A stretch of 64,000 nucleotides of DNA from an uncultured Gammaproteobacteria bacterium (GTDB taxonomy: Bacteria; Pseudomonadota; Gammaproteobacteria; Pseudomonadales; Pseudohongiellaceae): assembly GCA_913060975.1 (NCBI GenBank), contig CAJXVC010000008.1, positions 1-64,000 of the forward strand, given 5' to 3'. The translations under genes and the position numbers were made by a program. The number at the start of each line of letters is the position of its first letter. Position 1 is the first letter of the stretch. Below are positions 52,837 to 59,915 of the stretch, piece after piece. The notes beneath the pieces were generated by a model, which saw only the letters and a list, made by a program, of their open reading frames with translations, searched no databases and was not told where the DNA came from.

Positions 52837-53172
52837 TTGACAGTCAGAATGCATCACCAGCTCACCCGCCTACTGCCACTTCTGCTCACGACATTGCTCT
52901 CTGCCTGCATCACCAGCGAACCGCCGTCTAATCCGGTCGATTGGTACATGGTCAACACGGGCGACAACATTACTCTTGTCATCCAAGATGTCGTGTGCAA
53001 CAGACGCTATAACAATGTTCGCATATCGCGCCGCAGCGAAACCGATTTTCAAACCTGTGGCGACGAAGAAGGTCGCTCCCACATTCGCTACCGGGTAGAC
53101 GGTTATGCCGCCAGGTCTGGGCCATGGATTACCCGTCGCATCAATGCTGGCGACAGTGTCTATTTGCAGTAA
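52837..53172 (+). CDS. Small lipoprotein of unknown function
   Basis: A 111-residue lipoprotein. A signal peptide ends with LLSAC (lipid Cys about residue 24), then a beta-rich domain with DWYMVNTGDNITLV and a Cys pair (VVCNRRYNNV and FQTCGDEEG), ending GDSVYLQ. No family recognised. The TTG at 52837 is chosen because GGGAAG lies upstream; the ATG four codons later lacks a site but would give an equally valid lipoprotein. It follows the peroxidase gene by 190 bases. Confidence 0.65.
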   Translation: MTVRMHHQLTRLLPLLLTTLLSACITSEPPSNPVDWYMVNTGDNITLVIQDVVCNRRYNNVRISRRSETDFQTCGDEEGRSHIRYRVDGYAARSGPWITRRINAGDSVYLQ

Positions 53173-53199
53173 CTCCCATTCGTTTCACACCGCTATTCA

Positions 53200-53436
53200 T
53201 CCGGCTCGTTGCGGACGCCTGAACTGCGCCACCCAAGTCTCTTTCAACTCTCGGCGCCAGCACTGGGACCGCACGTCATAATCGCTTAGCCAAGTGGGGC
53301 GACTGTGTACCTGTTCAGCTGGCCAGTGAATTTCCGCACAGCCACCAAATTTGGCTGGCTGAACTCTTGCGCAGCTAATGATTTCCTGACCTGCTTGAGG
53401 TACTTTGTAGACAATCACAAAGTGCGGTGTGCGCAT
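53200..53436 (-). CDS. Possible small protein, antisense to the soxC leader
   Basis: A 79-codon open frame ending near 53200, starting at MRTPHFVIVYKVP, four tryptophans and two cysteines, with natural codon use (TGG, CAG, CGC). No ribosome site is clear and no family is recognised. It fills the gap between the small lipoprotein and soxC on the opposite strand, so it would transcribe through the soxC promoter region. It may be real or chance. Confidence 0.35.
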
Positions 53437-53475
53437 TGTGGTTAAACTAAAAATAACAATCAGGAAAGAAAAGCA

Positions 53476-54744
53476 ATGACCAAGCAAATCCTGGAACACG
53501 CGGCCGCCAATGGCCTTCTCAATAGACGTCACCTTCTTAAATTAGGCGTTGCCAGTATCGGTACCGCTGTTTCTGCCTCGGCCCTTGGCGCTGAGTCCAG
53601 TTTGAATTTCTCGCTCCCGTCCTGGTCCAGGCAGCCTGGCGCCAATGCCAGTGGCTACGGTGAGCGGTCTCCGCATACCGATTTTATGCAACGTATGGCA
53701 GGCACGCCGAATCCAACTTACCCGGGCGGAGGGGCATCACGTACGCCGCTGCAACACCTGCAGGGGACAATTACCCCGAACAGCCTGCATTTTGAACGTC
53801 ATCATGCCGGTGTTCCTGCCATTGACCCGGCCGGGCACACTCTGGTGATCAATGGCCTGGTACGACAGCCATTGGCGTTTCGCTATGAGGATCTTCTTAA
53901 ATACCCCATGATTAGCCGAATTCATTTTCTGGAGTGCTCGGGCAACAGCGGCGCATTGATCCGTGGCACCAATGGCGGCACTGCGCAGAGCCTGCATGGC
54001 CTGGTTTCTTGCGCCGAGTGGACCGGCATCGCATTGTCCACACTGCTCGATGAAGCAGGGGTTGCCCCCCAGGCACAGTGGTTGGCGGCTGTGGGTGCTG
54101 ATGCGGCCAGCATGGGTCGTTCCGTACCAATCAACAAGGCGATGGACGATGTGATGGTAGCGCTGTATCAAAATGGCGAGCCATTGCGACCCGAACAGGG
54201 CTACCCCATGCGTCTGTTTGTGCCCGGCTGGGAAGGCAATATCAGCGTCAAATGGCTGACGCAATTGAAGCTGACTCGCGAAGCCGGTCAGTTTCGTGAT
54301 GAGACCAGCAAGTACACCGATACTCAAGCTGATCGCAGCAGCTTGCAGTTCACGTTCCCCATGGGTGTCAAATCACTCATCACGTCGCCCTCAGGTGAAA
54401 TGTCTCTGGCTCAGCAAGGCCTTTATCAAGTCACCGGTATTGCCTGGTCTGGTAACGGCACTATTCGCCGCGTCGAGGTCAGTGCCGATGGCGGCAATAC
54501 CTGGGCCGATGCATTGATCGAATCACAGGTTCATGACCGGGCCCTCACGCGCTTCAGAATTCCCTGGCAGTGGCAAGGCGGCACTGCTGTATTGATGAGC
54601 CGAGCAACCGATAGCGCCGGTAACGTGCAACCAACACTGCAATCGCTGATGGCGCGACAAGGTAGTATCAATACGTATCACAATAACGCCATGCAACGCT
54701 GGGCAGTCAGTCAAGCTGGGGAGATAAGCAATGACTATGCGTAA
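53476..54744 (+). CDS. soxC: Sulfite dehydrogenase molybdopterin subunit (SoxC type)
   Basis: A 422-residue Tat-exported molybdoenzyme. The leader has twin arginines (NRRHLLKLG at 16-24). The Moco-coordinating cysteine is Cys154 in FLECSGNSG, with the preceding MISRIHFLEC and following GCTG-equivalent loop, PINKAMDDVMVALYQNGEPL, and VPGWEGNISVKWL, all characteristic of SoxC/sulfite oxidase. The C-terminal Ig-like dimerisation domain follows. The gene overlaps the SoxD-like cytochrome by 14 bases. It oxidises a sulfur compound in the periplasm, feeding electrons to the cytochrome. No soxXAYZB genes are in view, so it may act as an independent sulfite dehydrogenase. AGGAAAG precedes the ATG. 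Confidence 0.92.
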   Translation: MTKQILEHAAANGLLNRRHLLKLGVASIGTAVSASALGAESSLNFSLPSWSRQPGANASGYGERSPHTDFMQRMAGTPNPTYPGGGASRTPLQHLQGTITPNSLHFERHHAGVPAIDPAGHTLVINGLVRQPLAFRYEDLLKYPMISRIHFLECSGNSGALIRGTNGGTAQSLHGLVSCAEWTGIALSTLLDEAGVAPQAQWLAAVGADAASMGRSVPINKAMDDVMVALYQNGEPLRPEQGYPMRLFVPGWEGNISVKWLTQLKLTREAGQFRDETSKYTDTQADRSSLQFTFPMGVKSLITSPSGEMSLAQQGLYQVTGIAWSGNGTIRRVEVSADGGNTWADALIESQVHDRALTRFRIPWQWQGGTAVLMSRATDSAGNVQPTLQSLMARQGSINTYHNNAMQRWAVSQAGEISNDYA

Positions 54745-55270
54745 AAAAATGACTCGATTACTCCTAATTGTCGGAAGCTGGTCTGTTCTGTCGTCATGTA
54801 TCGCTCAGGACCAAGCCATGAATCTGGGTATACCCGTATCCGAATCAGACTTGCAAGCTCTTGACCTCGTCGCGCCACCGGATGGCACAGGTTTCCCCGA
54901 GGGTAGTGGCACCGCGCAACAAGGGCGCGCAGTATTCAATACCCAATGTGCAGCTTGCCACGCCGCAGATGGTACTGGCACCTCGGGAGCGACCGTCATA
55001 GTTGGTGGCGATATGCAATCCGATGAAGCGCCATTGCGCACCGTCGGAAGCTATTGGCCGCACGCCAGCACTCTGTTTGACTATATACGACGCGCCATGC
55101 CTGCCAATGCGCCGAAATCTTTGAATGACGAAGAAGTTTATCAAGTCGTCGCCTATGTGCTGTATCTCAATGGCATAGTCGATCAGGATGCGGTCATCGA
55201 CAAGGCCGCACTAATGGCAATCGAAATGCCCAATGCCGATGGCTTTATAGATGTTAGTCAAAGGCAATAA
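54731..55270 (+). CDS. soxD: SoxD-like cytochrome c subunit
   Basis: A 179-residue exported cytochrome. The leader ends in LSSC, so the protein may be a lipoprotein (Cys23). One haem motif CAACH at 73-77; the axial Met is probably in RAMPANAPKSL or IEMPNADGF. The sequence TVGSYWPHASTLFDYIRRAMP and DEEVYQVVAYVLYLNGIVDQD is the SoxD/SorB signature. It is shorter than two-haem SoxD, so it is a single-haem version. GGGGAG lies 8 bases before the ATG, inside soxC; the two overlap by 14 bases, implying stoichiometric translation. Confidence 0.9.
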   Translation: MTMRKKMTRLLLIVGSWSVLSSCIAQDQAMNLGIPVSESDLQALDLVAPPDGTGFPEGSGTAQQGRAVFNTQCAACHAADGTGTSGATVIVGGDMQSDEAPLRTVGSYWPHASTLFDYIRRAMPANAPKSLNDEEVYQVVAYVLYLNGIVDQDAVIDKAALMAIEMPNADGFIDVSQRQ

Positions 55271-55346
55271 ATAGCCAGACGCAATGCATAGAAGTCAGTA
55301 GACCAATGGCTACGCAGGAGCGAAACCAACAACACAAGGCTGTGAA

Positions 55347-55763
55347 ATGGAACTTAATTGGCAACTGATACTGGACCACCTGTTTCATCTGGGGCTGGCT
55401 TTTTTACTGGCGATGCCGGTCGCGTTCAATCGCGAACGTGAAGAACGCGGCGCTGGAGTGCGCACCTTCCCTTTAGTCTCGATTGCCGCTTGCGCCTACA
55501 TGCTGGTAGGTATGGATGTGTTTGAAGGCTCAGAGCCTGAAGCGCGCATCATGTATGGCATTATTACCGGCATTGGCTTCATTGGTGGCGGCGCCATTCT
55601 CAAGAATGACAATCAGGTGATGGGGACGGCAACGGCAGCCAGCATATGGAACACTGGGGCCATTGGCGTGTCAGTCGCCTACAATCGTTATGAGATTGCG
55701 ATTCTGCTCTCTGTTCTCAACCTCATAATTCTCCAGTATGCCAAACCACTCAAGCAACGCTAG
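55347..55763 (+). CDS. MgtC/SapB family membrane protein
   Basis: A 138-residue inner-membrane protein with about four hydrophobic helices. GAGVRTFPLVSIAACAYMLVG, GIITGIGFIGGGAILKND and GTATAASIWNTGAIGVSVA match MgtC, including the conserved Arg/Asn positions. Length is that of the short form lacking the ACT-like C-terminus. MgtC proteins affect magnesium homeostasis and the F-type ATPase in known bacteria; a housekeeping role here is plausible. AAGG lies 8 bases before the ATG. It follows soxD by 76 bases. Confidence 0.9.
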   Translation: MELNWQLILDHLFHLGLAFLLAMPVAFNREREERGAGVRTFPLVSIAACAYMLVGMDVFEGSEPEARIMYGIITGIGFIGGGAILKNDNQVMGTATAASIWNTGAIGVSVAYNRYEIAILLSVLNLIILQYAKPLKQR

Positions 55764-55771
55764 GTAAGCTT

Positions 55772-56095
55772 ATGATGATCAAATTCCAAAGCAAGGGTAC
55801 AGCGCCATTTGAAATGCGTTCTGAACACGCACTGCCGCTCATTGGTTTTATGGGCCACAATAAGCAGGAAGAAGGTTCGGTCAGTGGTGACGCCCTCGTG
55901 ACTGCTCAGAGCAACCTCAATAAAGGGCTAAGTCAACATAGCGAACCCGAACCGGAAGTAAATGACGATGCGGATGATTGGGATAAGAAAGACAAAGAAG
56001 ACGTTATCTCACTTGCCACCCGCGCCGCCGCACTGAAAGACATGATCGAACATGCTATCGAGAATGACAGCTATGTCATGTGGCAAAAAAGCTGA
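55772..56095 (+). CDS. DUF1840 family protein
   Basis: A 107-residue cytoplasmic protein. It opens with the family motif MIKFQSKG and has an internal acidic linker (EPEPEVNDDADDWD) followed by a helix ending in FMIEH-like DMIEHAIENDSYVMW, as in DUF1840. It begins 8 bases after mgtC, so likely co-transcribed. Function unknown. Confidence 0.82.
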   Translation: MMIKFQSKGTAPFEMRSEHALPLIGFMGHNKQEEGSVSGDALVTAQSNLNKGLSQHSEPEPEVNDDADDWDKKDKEDVISLATRAAALKDMIEHAIENDSYVMWQKS

Positions 56096-56127
56096 ATTCG
56101 ACGCCTTTACAGGTATAGGACATTTGC

Positions 56128-57081
56128 CTATTGGCACCCACCCGCAAGTGGCACATCCGTGATCACTATAGAAGCGCCGCTGCGACAGTGTCTGCGCAAT
56201 TCGTCGCTGCTCGCTGCTGTGAATGCCACCACACCGATGCCGGCATGTCGCAGATGTTCCACGGCTTTAACTGGCAACAGCATTGGTAAACTGGCAATTG
56301 CATCGGCCCGTGCAGCACCGGCCTCGTTTACCGGGCGCTGCGGGTTCCAATAGGTCCGCAGCGCAGATCCAATACCGACAAGAGTCCAGTTCTCGCCCGC
56401 ATAATACGCTGGATACGACAGGACAATACTGAATTCACCCCCGGCTCCATGCTCCCGAAACTCCCTGCTTGCAGCCTGCGTCGGCACTTCTATAATCAGT
56501 TTATTGGGTAGTTTGCTTCGCCGCCAATAATCAAGAATAGCAGCCGCATAGTGCTGGGCAGTCTTGGTCAATGGTGGTTGGATTTTAAGATCAAGATAGA
56601 TTTGTAGATCTGGCGCTCGTTGGGCAATAGCAAGAAATTCCGCAAAGTCGAGAATACTCTCCGACTTGAGTTCTGCATCAGGAAACTCTGGATCAGGCAG
56701 ACCACCGCAAAGAAATTCGCTCCGCACCTGATTGGCAGTCAGATTCGCGATCAGTAATTCCTGCGTTATCTCACGCTGTTCAGATTCACACAGATCGGTG
56801 TGTACCCAGGGGTCATGAGACAGCACCGGCACGTCGTCAGCGGTGAGCACAATATCGACTTCCAGACCATCAAACTCCGCCCGCGCTTGCGGATCAAGCC
56901 AGACATCGACCAGTTTCTCAACTGCATTTCTGGAATTACGGATCCAGTACGCGGCACCACCACCATGGGCTATCACGGCAACTTCGTTCGGAATGGCTGA
57001 CGGCGTTACGCTGCAAGCAATGAAAAACCATGTACTGCCGAGAACCAGCAATCCACACCATTGAGTATTTCGCTTCTTCAT
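56128..57081 (-). CDS. Glycerophosphodiester phosphodiesterase-family lipoprotein
   Basis: A 317-residue protein with a lipobox FIACS (lipid Cys23) and a TIM-barrel GDPD domain. Catalytic pattern: His39 in AHGGG, the metal pair Glu74 and Asp76 in LEVDIVLTADD, and second His89 in VLSHD. The usual HRG...N is HGG...N, a modest change. It would cleave glycerophosphodiesters or other phosphodiesters at the membrane face. The C-terminus TDVPLAGG matches the family ending (usual TDxP). It precedes the small membrane protein gene on the minus strand's far side and starts 10 bases beyond its stop, so the two may be one operon. Confidence 0.85.
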   Translation of the reverse strand: MKKRNTQWCGLLVLGSTWFFIACSVTPSAIPNEVAVIAHGGGAAYWIRNSRNAVEKLVDVWLDPQARAEFDGLEVDIVLTADDVPVLSHDPWVHTDLCESEQREITQELLIANLTANQVRSEFLCGGLPDPEFPDAELKSESILDFAEFLAIAQRAPDLQIYLDLKIQPPLTKTAQHYAAAILDYWRRSKLPNKLIIEVPTQAASREFREHGAGGEFSIVLSYPAYYAGENWTLVGIGSALRTYWNPQRPVNEAGAARADAIASLPMLLPVKAVEHLRHAGIGVVAFTAASSDELRRHCRSGASIVITDVPLAGGCQ

Positions 57082-57091
57082 TGAATACTGA

Positions 57092-57457
57092 TTACTTGTC
57101 TGTTCTTAGCAAGTACATTGCAAAAACCAATGACAAAAAGCAAACAACCCACAGTGTGATGGGCCCACTGGGACCGGTAAAACTCAAGCCCAGAAACTCC
57201 AGCCCGACTGCGTCGCTTGCTGTTGAAGGCTGCGGGAACGCACTCCAGAATACAGCAACAACACCAAAAGCGCCCATTGCTGATACTGGCAGACCCAGAT
57301 TGAATGCCAGATTGGCAAGCACTATGTCTCTTATTCCGGACAGTGCTTTTATTTCAAATATAAATGCCAGGGCGATAACAATGAAATAGCCAATCATCCC
57401 GAGCCCGAACAAACAGGCAATCACCACCATAAGTATCGATGTGTTCTCAACGAGCAT
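57092..57457 (-). CDS. Small multi-span membrane protein, unknown
   Basis: A 121-residue inner-membrane protein with about four hydrophobic helices (ILMVVIACLFGLGMIGYFIVI is the first pair; TLWVVCFLSLVFAMYLL the last). No family recognised. I start at MLVENTS because AGGGG lies 8 bases before that ATG; five residues more are possible. It is 10 bases upstream of the GDPD gene and likely co-transcribed with it. Confidence 0.7.
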   Translation of the reverse strand: MLVENTSILMVVIACLFGLGMIGYFIVIALAFIFEIKALSGIRDIVLANLAFNLGLPVSAMGAFGVVAVFWSAFPQPSTASDAVGLEFLGLSFTGPSGPITLWVVCFLSLVFAMYLLRTDK

Positions 57458-57669
57458 TGCTACCCCTAACATTTATTCAATGGATCTATTCTAACCCGAA
57501 TAGACTAGACCCCGTCTATCACAATTACCCCACCTGTAACAATCGTAAGAATACATCTAATATAGATAACTTCTCAGAAACGCATTGGCGCTAGCTCAAG
57601 ACTGTCGATCTCGCTAGCAGGTCCGACCGCGGCCCAGAATCTCTGGCAAAAACTGAGTCAGCTTTCGGC

Positions 57670-58020
57670 TTGAATTGTCATTTCAGAACCCTCTTATACT
57701 CAAGCGTGACATCCCGCGATTACTGCCCCACCGCCGATGCGATGTGCAACGATAGTGTCCACGACATGCCTGTTGAGCAAACCTGGGGAAATCAAATGAT
57801 TGATATTGGCCCGCCCCAGTTTAATGCTGGTACGTTTACATACACGTTTATCTTCGCTTCCCGGGATGGCGACCTGACATTCCGGAAACCCGTGGGCTCG
57901 GTCGCGTATCTGTAGTCGGTCACGGCAAGTTCTTTATCCACAACAACTCCCAGGCAGTACCCGAGGCAGACTGGGGACCAGCGGCAGCGAGCTCAACAGC
58001 CTCTGCATTGTTGCTATCTT
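57670..58020 (+). pseudogene. Possible frameshifted gene remnant
   Basis: Two adjacent plus-strand frames each contain protein-like sequence (TFTYTFIFASRDGDLTF in one, VVGHGKFFIHNNSQAVPEA in the next) with no shared frame, and a terminator follows. This could be the tail of an exported or repeat protein that has lost its start, or chance. No family recognised. Confidence 0.25.
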
Positions 58021-58022
58021 CG

Positions 58023-58049
58023 GCGGGGCACGATAAATTCGTGCCCCGC
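58023..58049 (+). terminator. Terminator in the gap before ppnP
   Basis: A perfect 11-base stem GCGGGGCACGA / TCGTGCCCCGC with a 5-base loop, followed by the T-rich TTATATTT. It lies 55 bases before the ppnP start and supports a plus-strand transcript ending there. Confidence 0.7.
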
Positions 58050-58103
58050 TTATATTTGCAGAGCAATTAAGTAATTTTTTCAAGATAATATGAGAGCCCC
58101 ACA

Positions 58104-58421
58104 ATGAGTGAATTCAACAATGCAACAATCACCCGCAAAGCCAATTTCTACTTTGACGGTCAGGTAACGAGCCGCACCGTCACACTAGCCAATGGCGAGC
58201 GTGTAACACTGGGAATCATGATGCCGGGTGAATATCGTTTTGATACAGCAGCCAGGGAGCTGATGGAAATTCAGGCCGGACGAGTGGAAGTATTGCTGCC
58301 TGGAGAAAGCGAATGGCGTAGTGTTGCTGCGGGTGAAGACTTCAAAGTGCCGGCGAATGCCGAATTCGACATCAAAGCACTGGAAGTGACTGACTACTGC
58401 TGCTCCTATTTTACTGACTAA
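58104..58421 (+). CDS. ppnP: Pyrimidine/purine nucleoside phosphorylase PpnP
   Basis: A 105-residue single-cupin protein of the PpnP (formerly DUF1255) family. It matches in full length: KANFYFDGQVTSRTVTL opening, MPGEYRFDTAARELMEI centre, EVLLPGESEWRSVAAGEDFKVPANAEFDI, and the YCCSYFTD-like end. The known family enzyme uses phosphate to cleave nucleosides to base and ribose-1-phosphate with wide substrate range. GAGAG precedes the ATG. Monocistronic. Confidence 0.95.
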   Translation: MSEFNNATITRKANFYFDGQVTSRTVTLANGERVTLGIMMPGEYRFDTAARELMEIQAGRVEVLLPGESEWRSVAAGEDFKVPANAEFDIKALEVTDYCCSYFTD

Positions 58422-58532
58422 GAATGCTCCCTTGTCAGTAGCTCGGCAGAGAGATCGCCCCGACAGAGACAAGGACTTGAAACAGTACTCGTCAAGTCGA
58501 TTTCCGGCATGCATGCAAAGCAATCAGAACTG

Positions 58533-58979
58533 TTACGCCAAATCATCAGATTTGGCGAAATGCTTCTGGATCTGATCCAGCATGTACTCCCAACCACCCA
58601 GACAAGACTCTCGGGTGAACTCAGGCACGTCGTCCGGAAAATCCTCTTCTACTGGAATACTGATGCGAAGGTGACTACTGGACTCGTTGCCTGAAAGTTC
58701 AAAGACTGATTGTGAGGCTCCTGCATAGCCAGAAAAAGTCCAGCGATAAGCCAGCTTTGCAGGTGCCTTGACCTCAGTGACTTCCCATTGATGCAAAAAC
58801 TGGCGCTCGCCAGCATCCACCATGAACTCGGTAGTAAAGCCAACCTCGGGCTTGAAATCCGGGATATTGTCGAAAAACCACTGTCGCATCACTTGCGCAT
58901 CGGTCAATGCATGCCATAAACGTGTAACAGAGCCATCGATATCGCCTTCAACAACGACCAATGCTTCGCTGGTTTTCAT
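58533..58979 (-). CDS. SRPBCC/AHSA1-domain protein
   Basis: A 148-residue cytoplasmic protein with START-like (Activator of Hsp90 ATPase 1 C-terminal) fold: VEGDIDGSVTRLWHALTDAQVMRQWF opening, FTTEFMVDAGERQ, YRWTFSGYAG and the C-terminal helix GGWEYMLDQIQKHF. Such proteins bind hydrophobic small molecules or act as partners; function here is unknown. GAGGTG lies about 5 bases before the ATG. It is between ppnP and the gamma-carbonic anhydrase. Confidence 0.9.
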   Translation of the reverse strand: MKTSEALVVVEGDIDGSVTRLWHALTDAQVMRQWFFDNIPDFKPEVGFTTEFMVDAGERQFLHQWEVTEVKAPAKLAYRWTFSGYAGASQSVFELSGNESSSHLRISIPVEEDFPDDVPEFTRESCLGGWEYMLDQIQKHFAKSDDLA

Positions 58980-59286
58980 TGCTCACCTCTTTAAATCATT
59001 TTTACAGGCCTATCGCTAATCTACTTTGACAGCTAACGGGTCTAGTCTCAAGCAACAGAAATATCGTCGCTTCCCGCCTTGGCCGTCAATTCAATCACAC
59101 ATGCTTTATGTGCTGTGCGATCAAATCAGCTATATCCCCTACGCTGCAATGCAAACTGCGCTTGTTTGGGATCCCTGCAAATCTGGCCAGTGATAGCAAT
59201 CACTGCTAGATTAACAGTCAATCAGAGAGCTGTTTATTGCATGAAAGCTCAGGTTTTTCTCCCCAGTCAACCGCAAGGTCATCACT
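58980..59286. other. Divergent gap, AHSA1 / gamma-carbonic anhydrase
   Basis: About 300 bases between divergent starts; it should hold both promoters. I saw no clear inverted repeat, terminator or gene. Confidence 0.5.
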
Positions 59287-59814
59287 ATGAGTATCCGATC
59301 ATTTCAGAAACACACTCCCACTATCGGAGACAATGTCTATATCGCAGAAAGTGCGGAAGTCATTGGTGACGTGACTCTGGGAGATGACAGTTCGGTGTGG
59401 CCAATGGCGGTGATTCGCGGCGATGTAAATACCATCACTATCGGCAAACGCAGCAATATTCAGGATGCCAGTGTCCTGCATGTCACTCACAAGAACGAAG
59501 CCAATCCTGAGGGCTATCCGCTACGCATTGGTGACGATGTGACGATTGGCCATAAAGTGATGTTGCACGGTTGCACCATCGGCAATCGGGTATTGATCGG
59601 CATGTGTGCCATTGTGATGGACAATGTCCTTGTGCCGGATGAGACTATTATCGGAGCAGGGTCATTAGTGCCACCTGGCAAACAGCTGGAGTCTGGACAT
59701 TTGTATGTGGGATCACCGGCGCGCAAGGTGCGTGAACTTACTGGAGCAGAGAAAGCGAACCTGACTTACTCCGCCAAGCACTACTCAAAATTGAAAGACA
59801 ACTATCAATCCTGA
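59287..59814 (+). CDS. Gamma-class carbonic anhydrase-like protein (YrdA/PaaY type)
   Basis: A 175-residue left-handed beta-helix protein of hexapeptide repeats (IAESAEVIGDVTLGDDSSVW, VLIGMCAIVMDNVLV). The zinc-binding His set of the gamma carbonic anhydrase branch is visible in SVLHVTHK and IGHKVMLHG. The RGDVN motif is also typical. Such proteins are trimeric and may be carbonic anhydrases or acyl-related. AAGG lies 8 bases before the ATG. It ends shortly before a terminator serving the convergent copper receptor gene. Confidence 0.92.
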   Translation: MSIRSFQKHTPTIGDNVYIAESAEVIGDVTLGDDSSVWPMAVIRGDVNTITIGKRSNIQDASVLHVTHKNEANPEGYPLRIGDDVTIGHKVMLHGCTIGNRVLIGMCAIVMDNVLVPDETIIGAGSLVPPGKQLESGHLYVGSPARKVRELTGAEKANLTYSAKHYSKLKDNYQS

Positions 59815-59862
59815 ATTCAGCATAGTGCTGCAGTTACTCAATCGCACTGGTCAGAGTCCACG

Positions 59863-59896
59863 GTAAAAAAATTCTGAGCAGTGTAATACTGCTCAG
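59863..59896 (-). terminator. Rho-independent terminator of the copper receptor gene
   Basis: A 9-base stem CTGAGCAGT / ACTGCTCAG with a 5-base loop at 59874-59896; on the minus strand it is followed by AATTTTTTT, a clear U-tract. Confidence 0.88.
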
Positions 59897-59915
59897 GATC
59901 AATTCGCTTACTTCA

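Larger units (their letters stand above)
57458..58103. other. Gene-poor stretch with possible degraded gene
   Basis: About 645 bases. A plus-strand frame from 57670 to 57915 ends in protein-like DGDLTFRKPVGSVAYL, and a different frame just after it reads GRVSVVGHGKFFIHNNSQAV, suggesting a frameshifted remnant. No start or ribosome site is clear. A good terminator closes the stretch (58023-58049). Confidence 0.4.
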
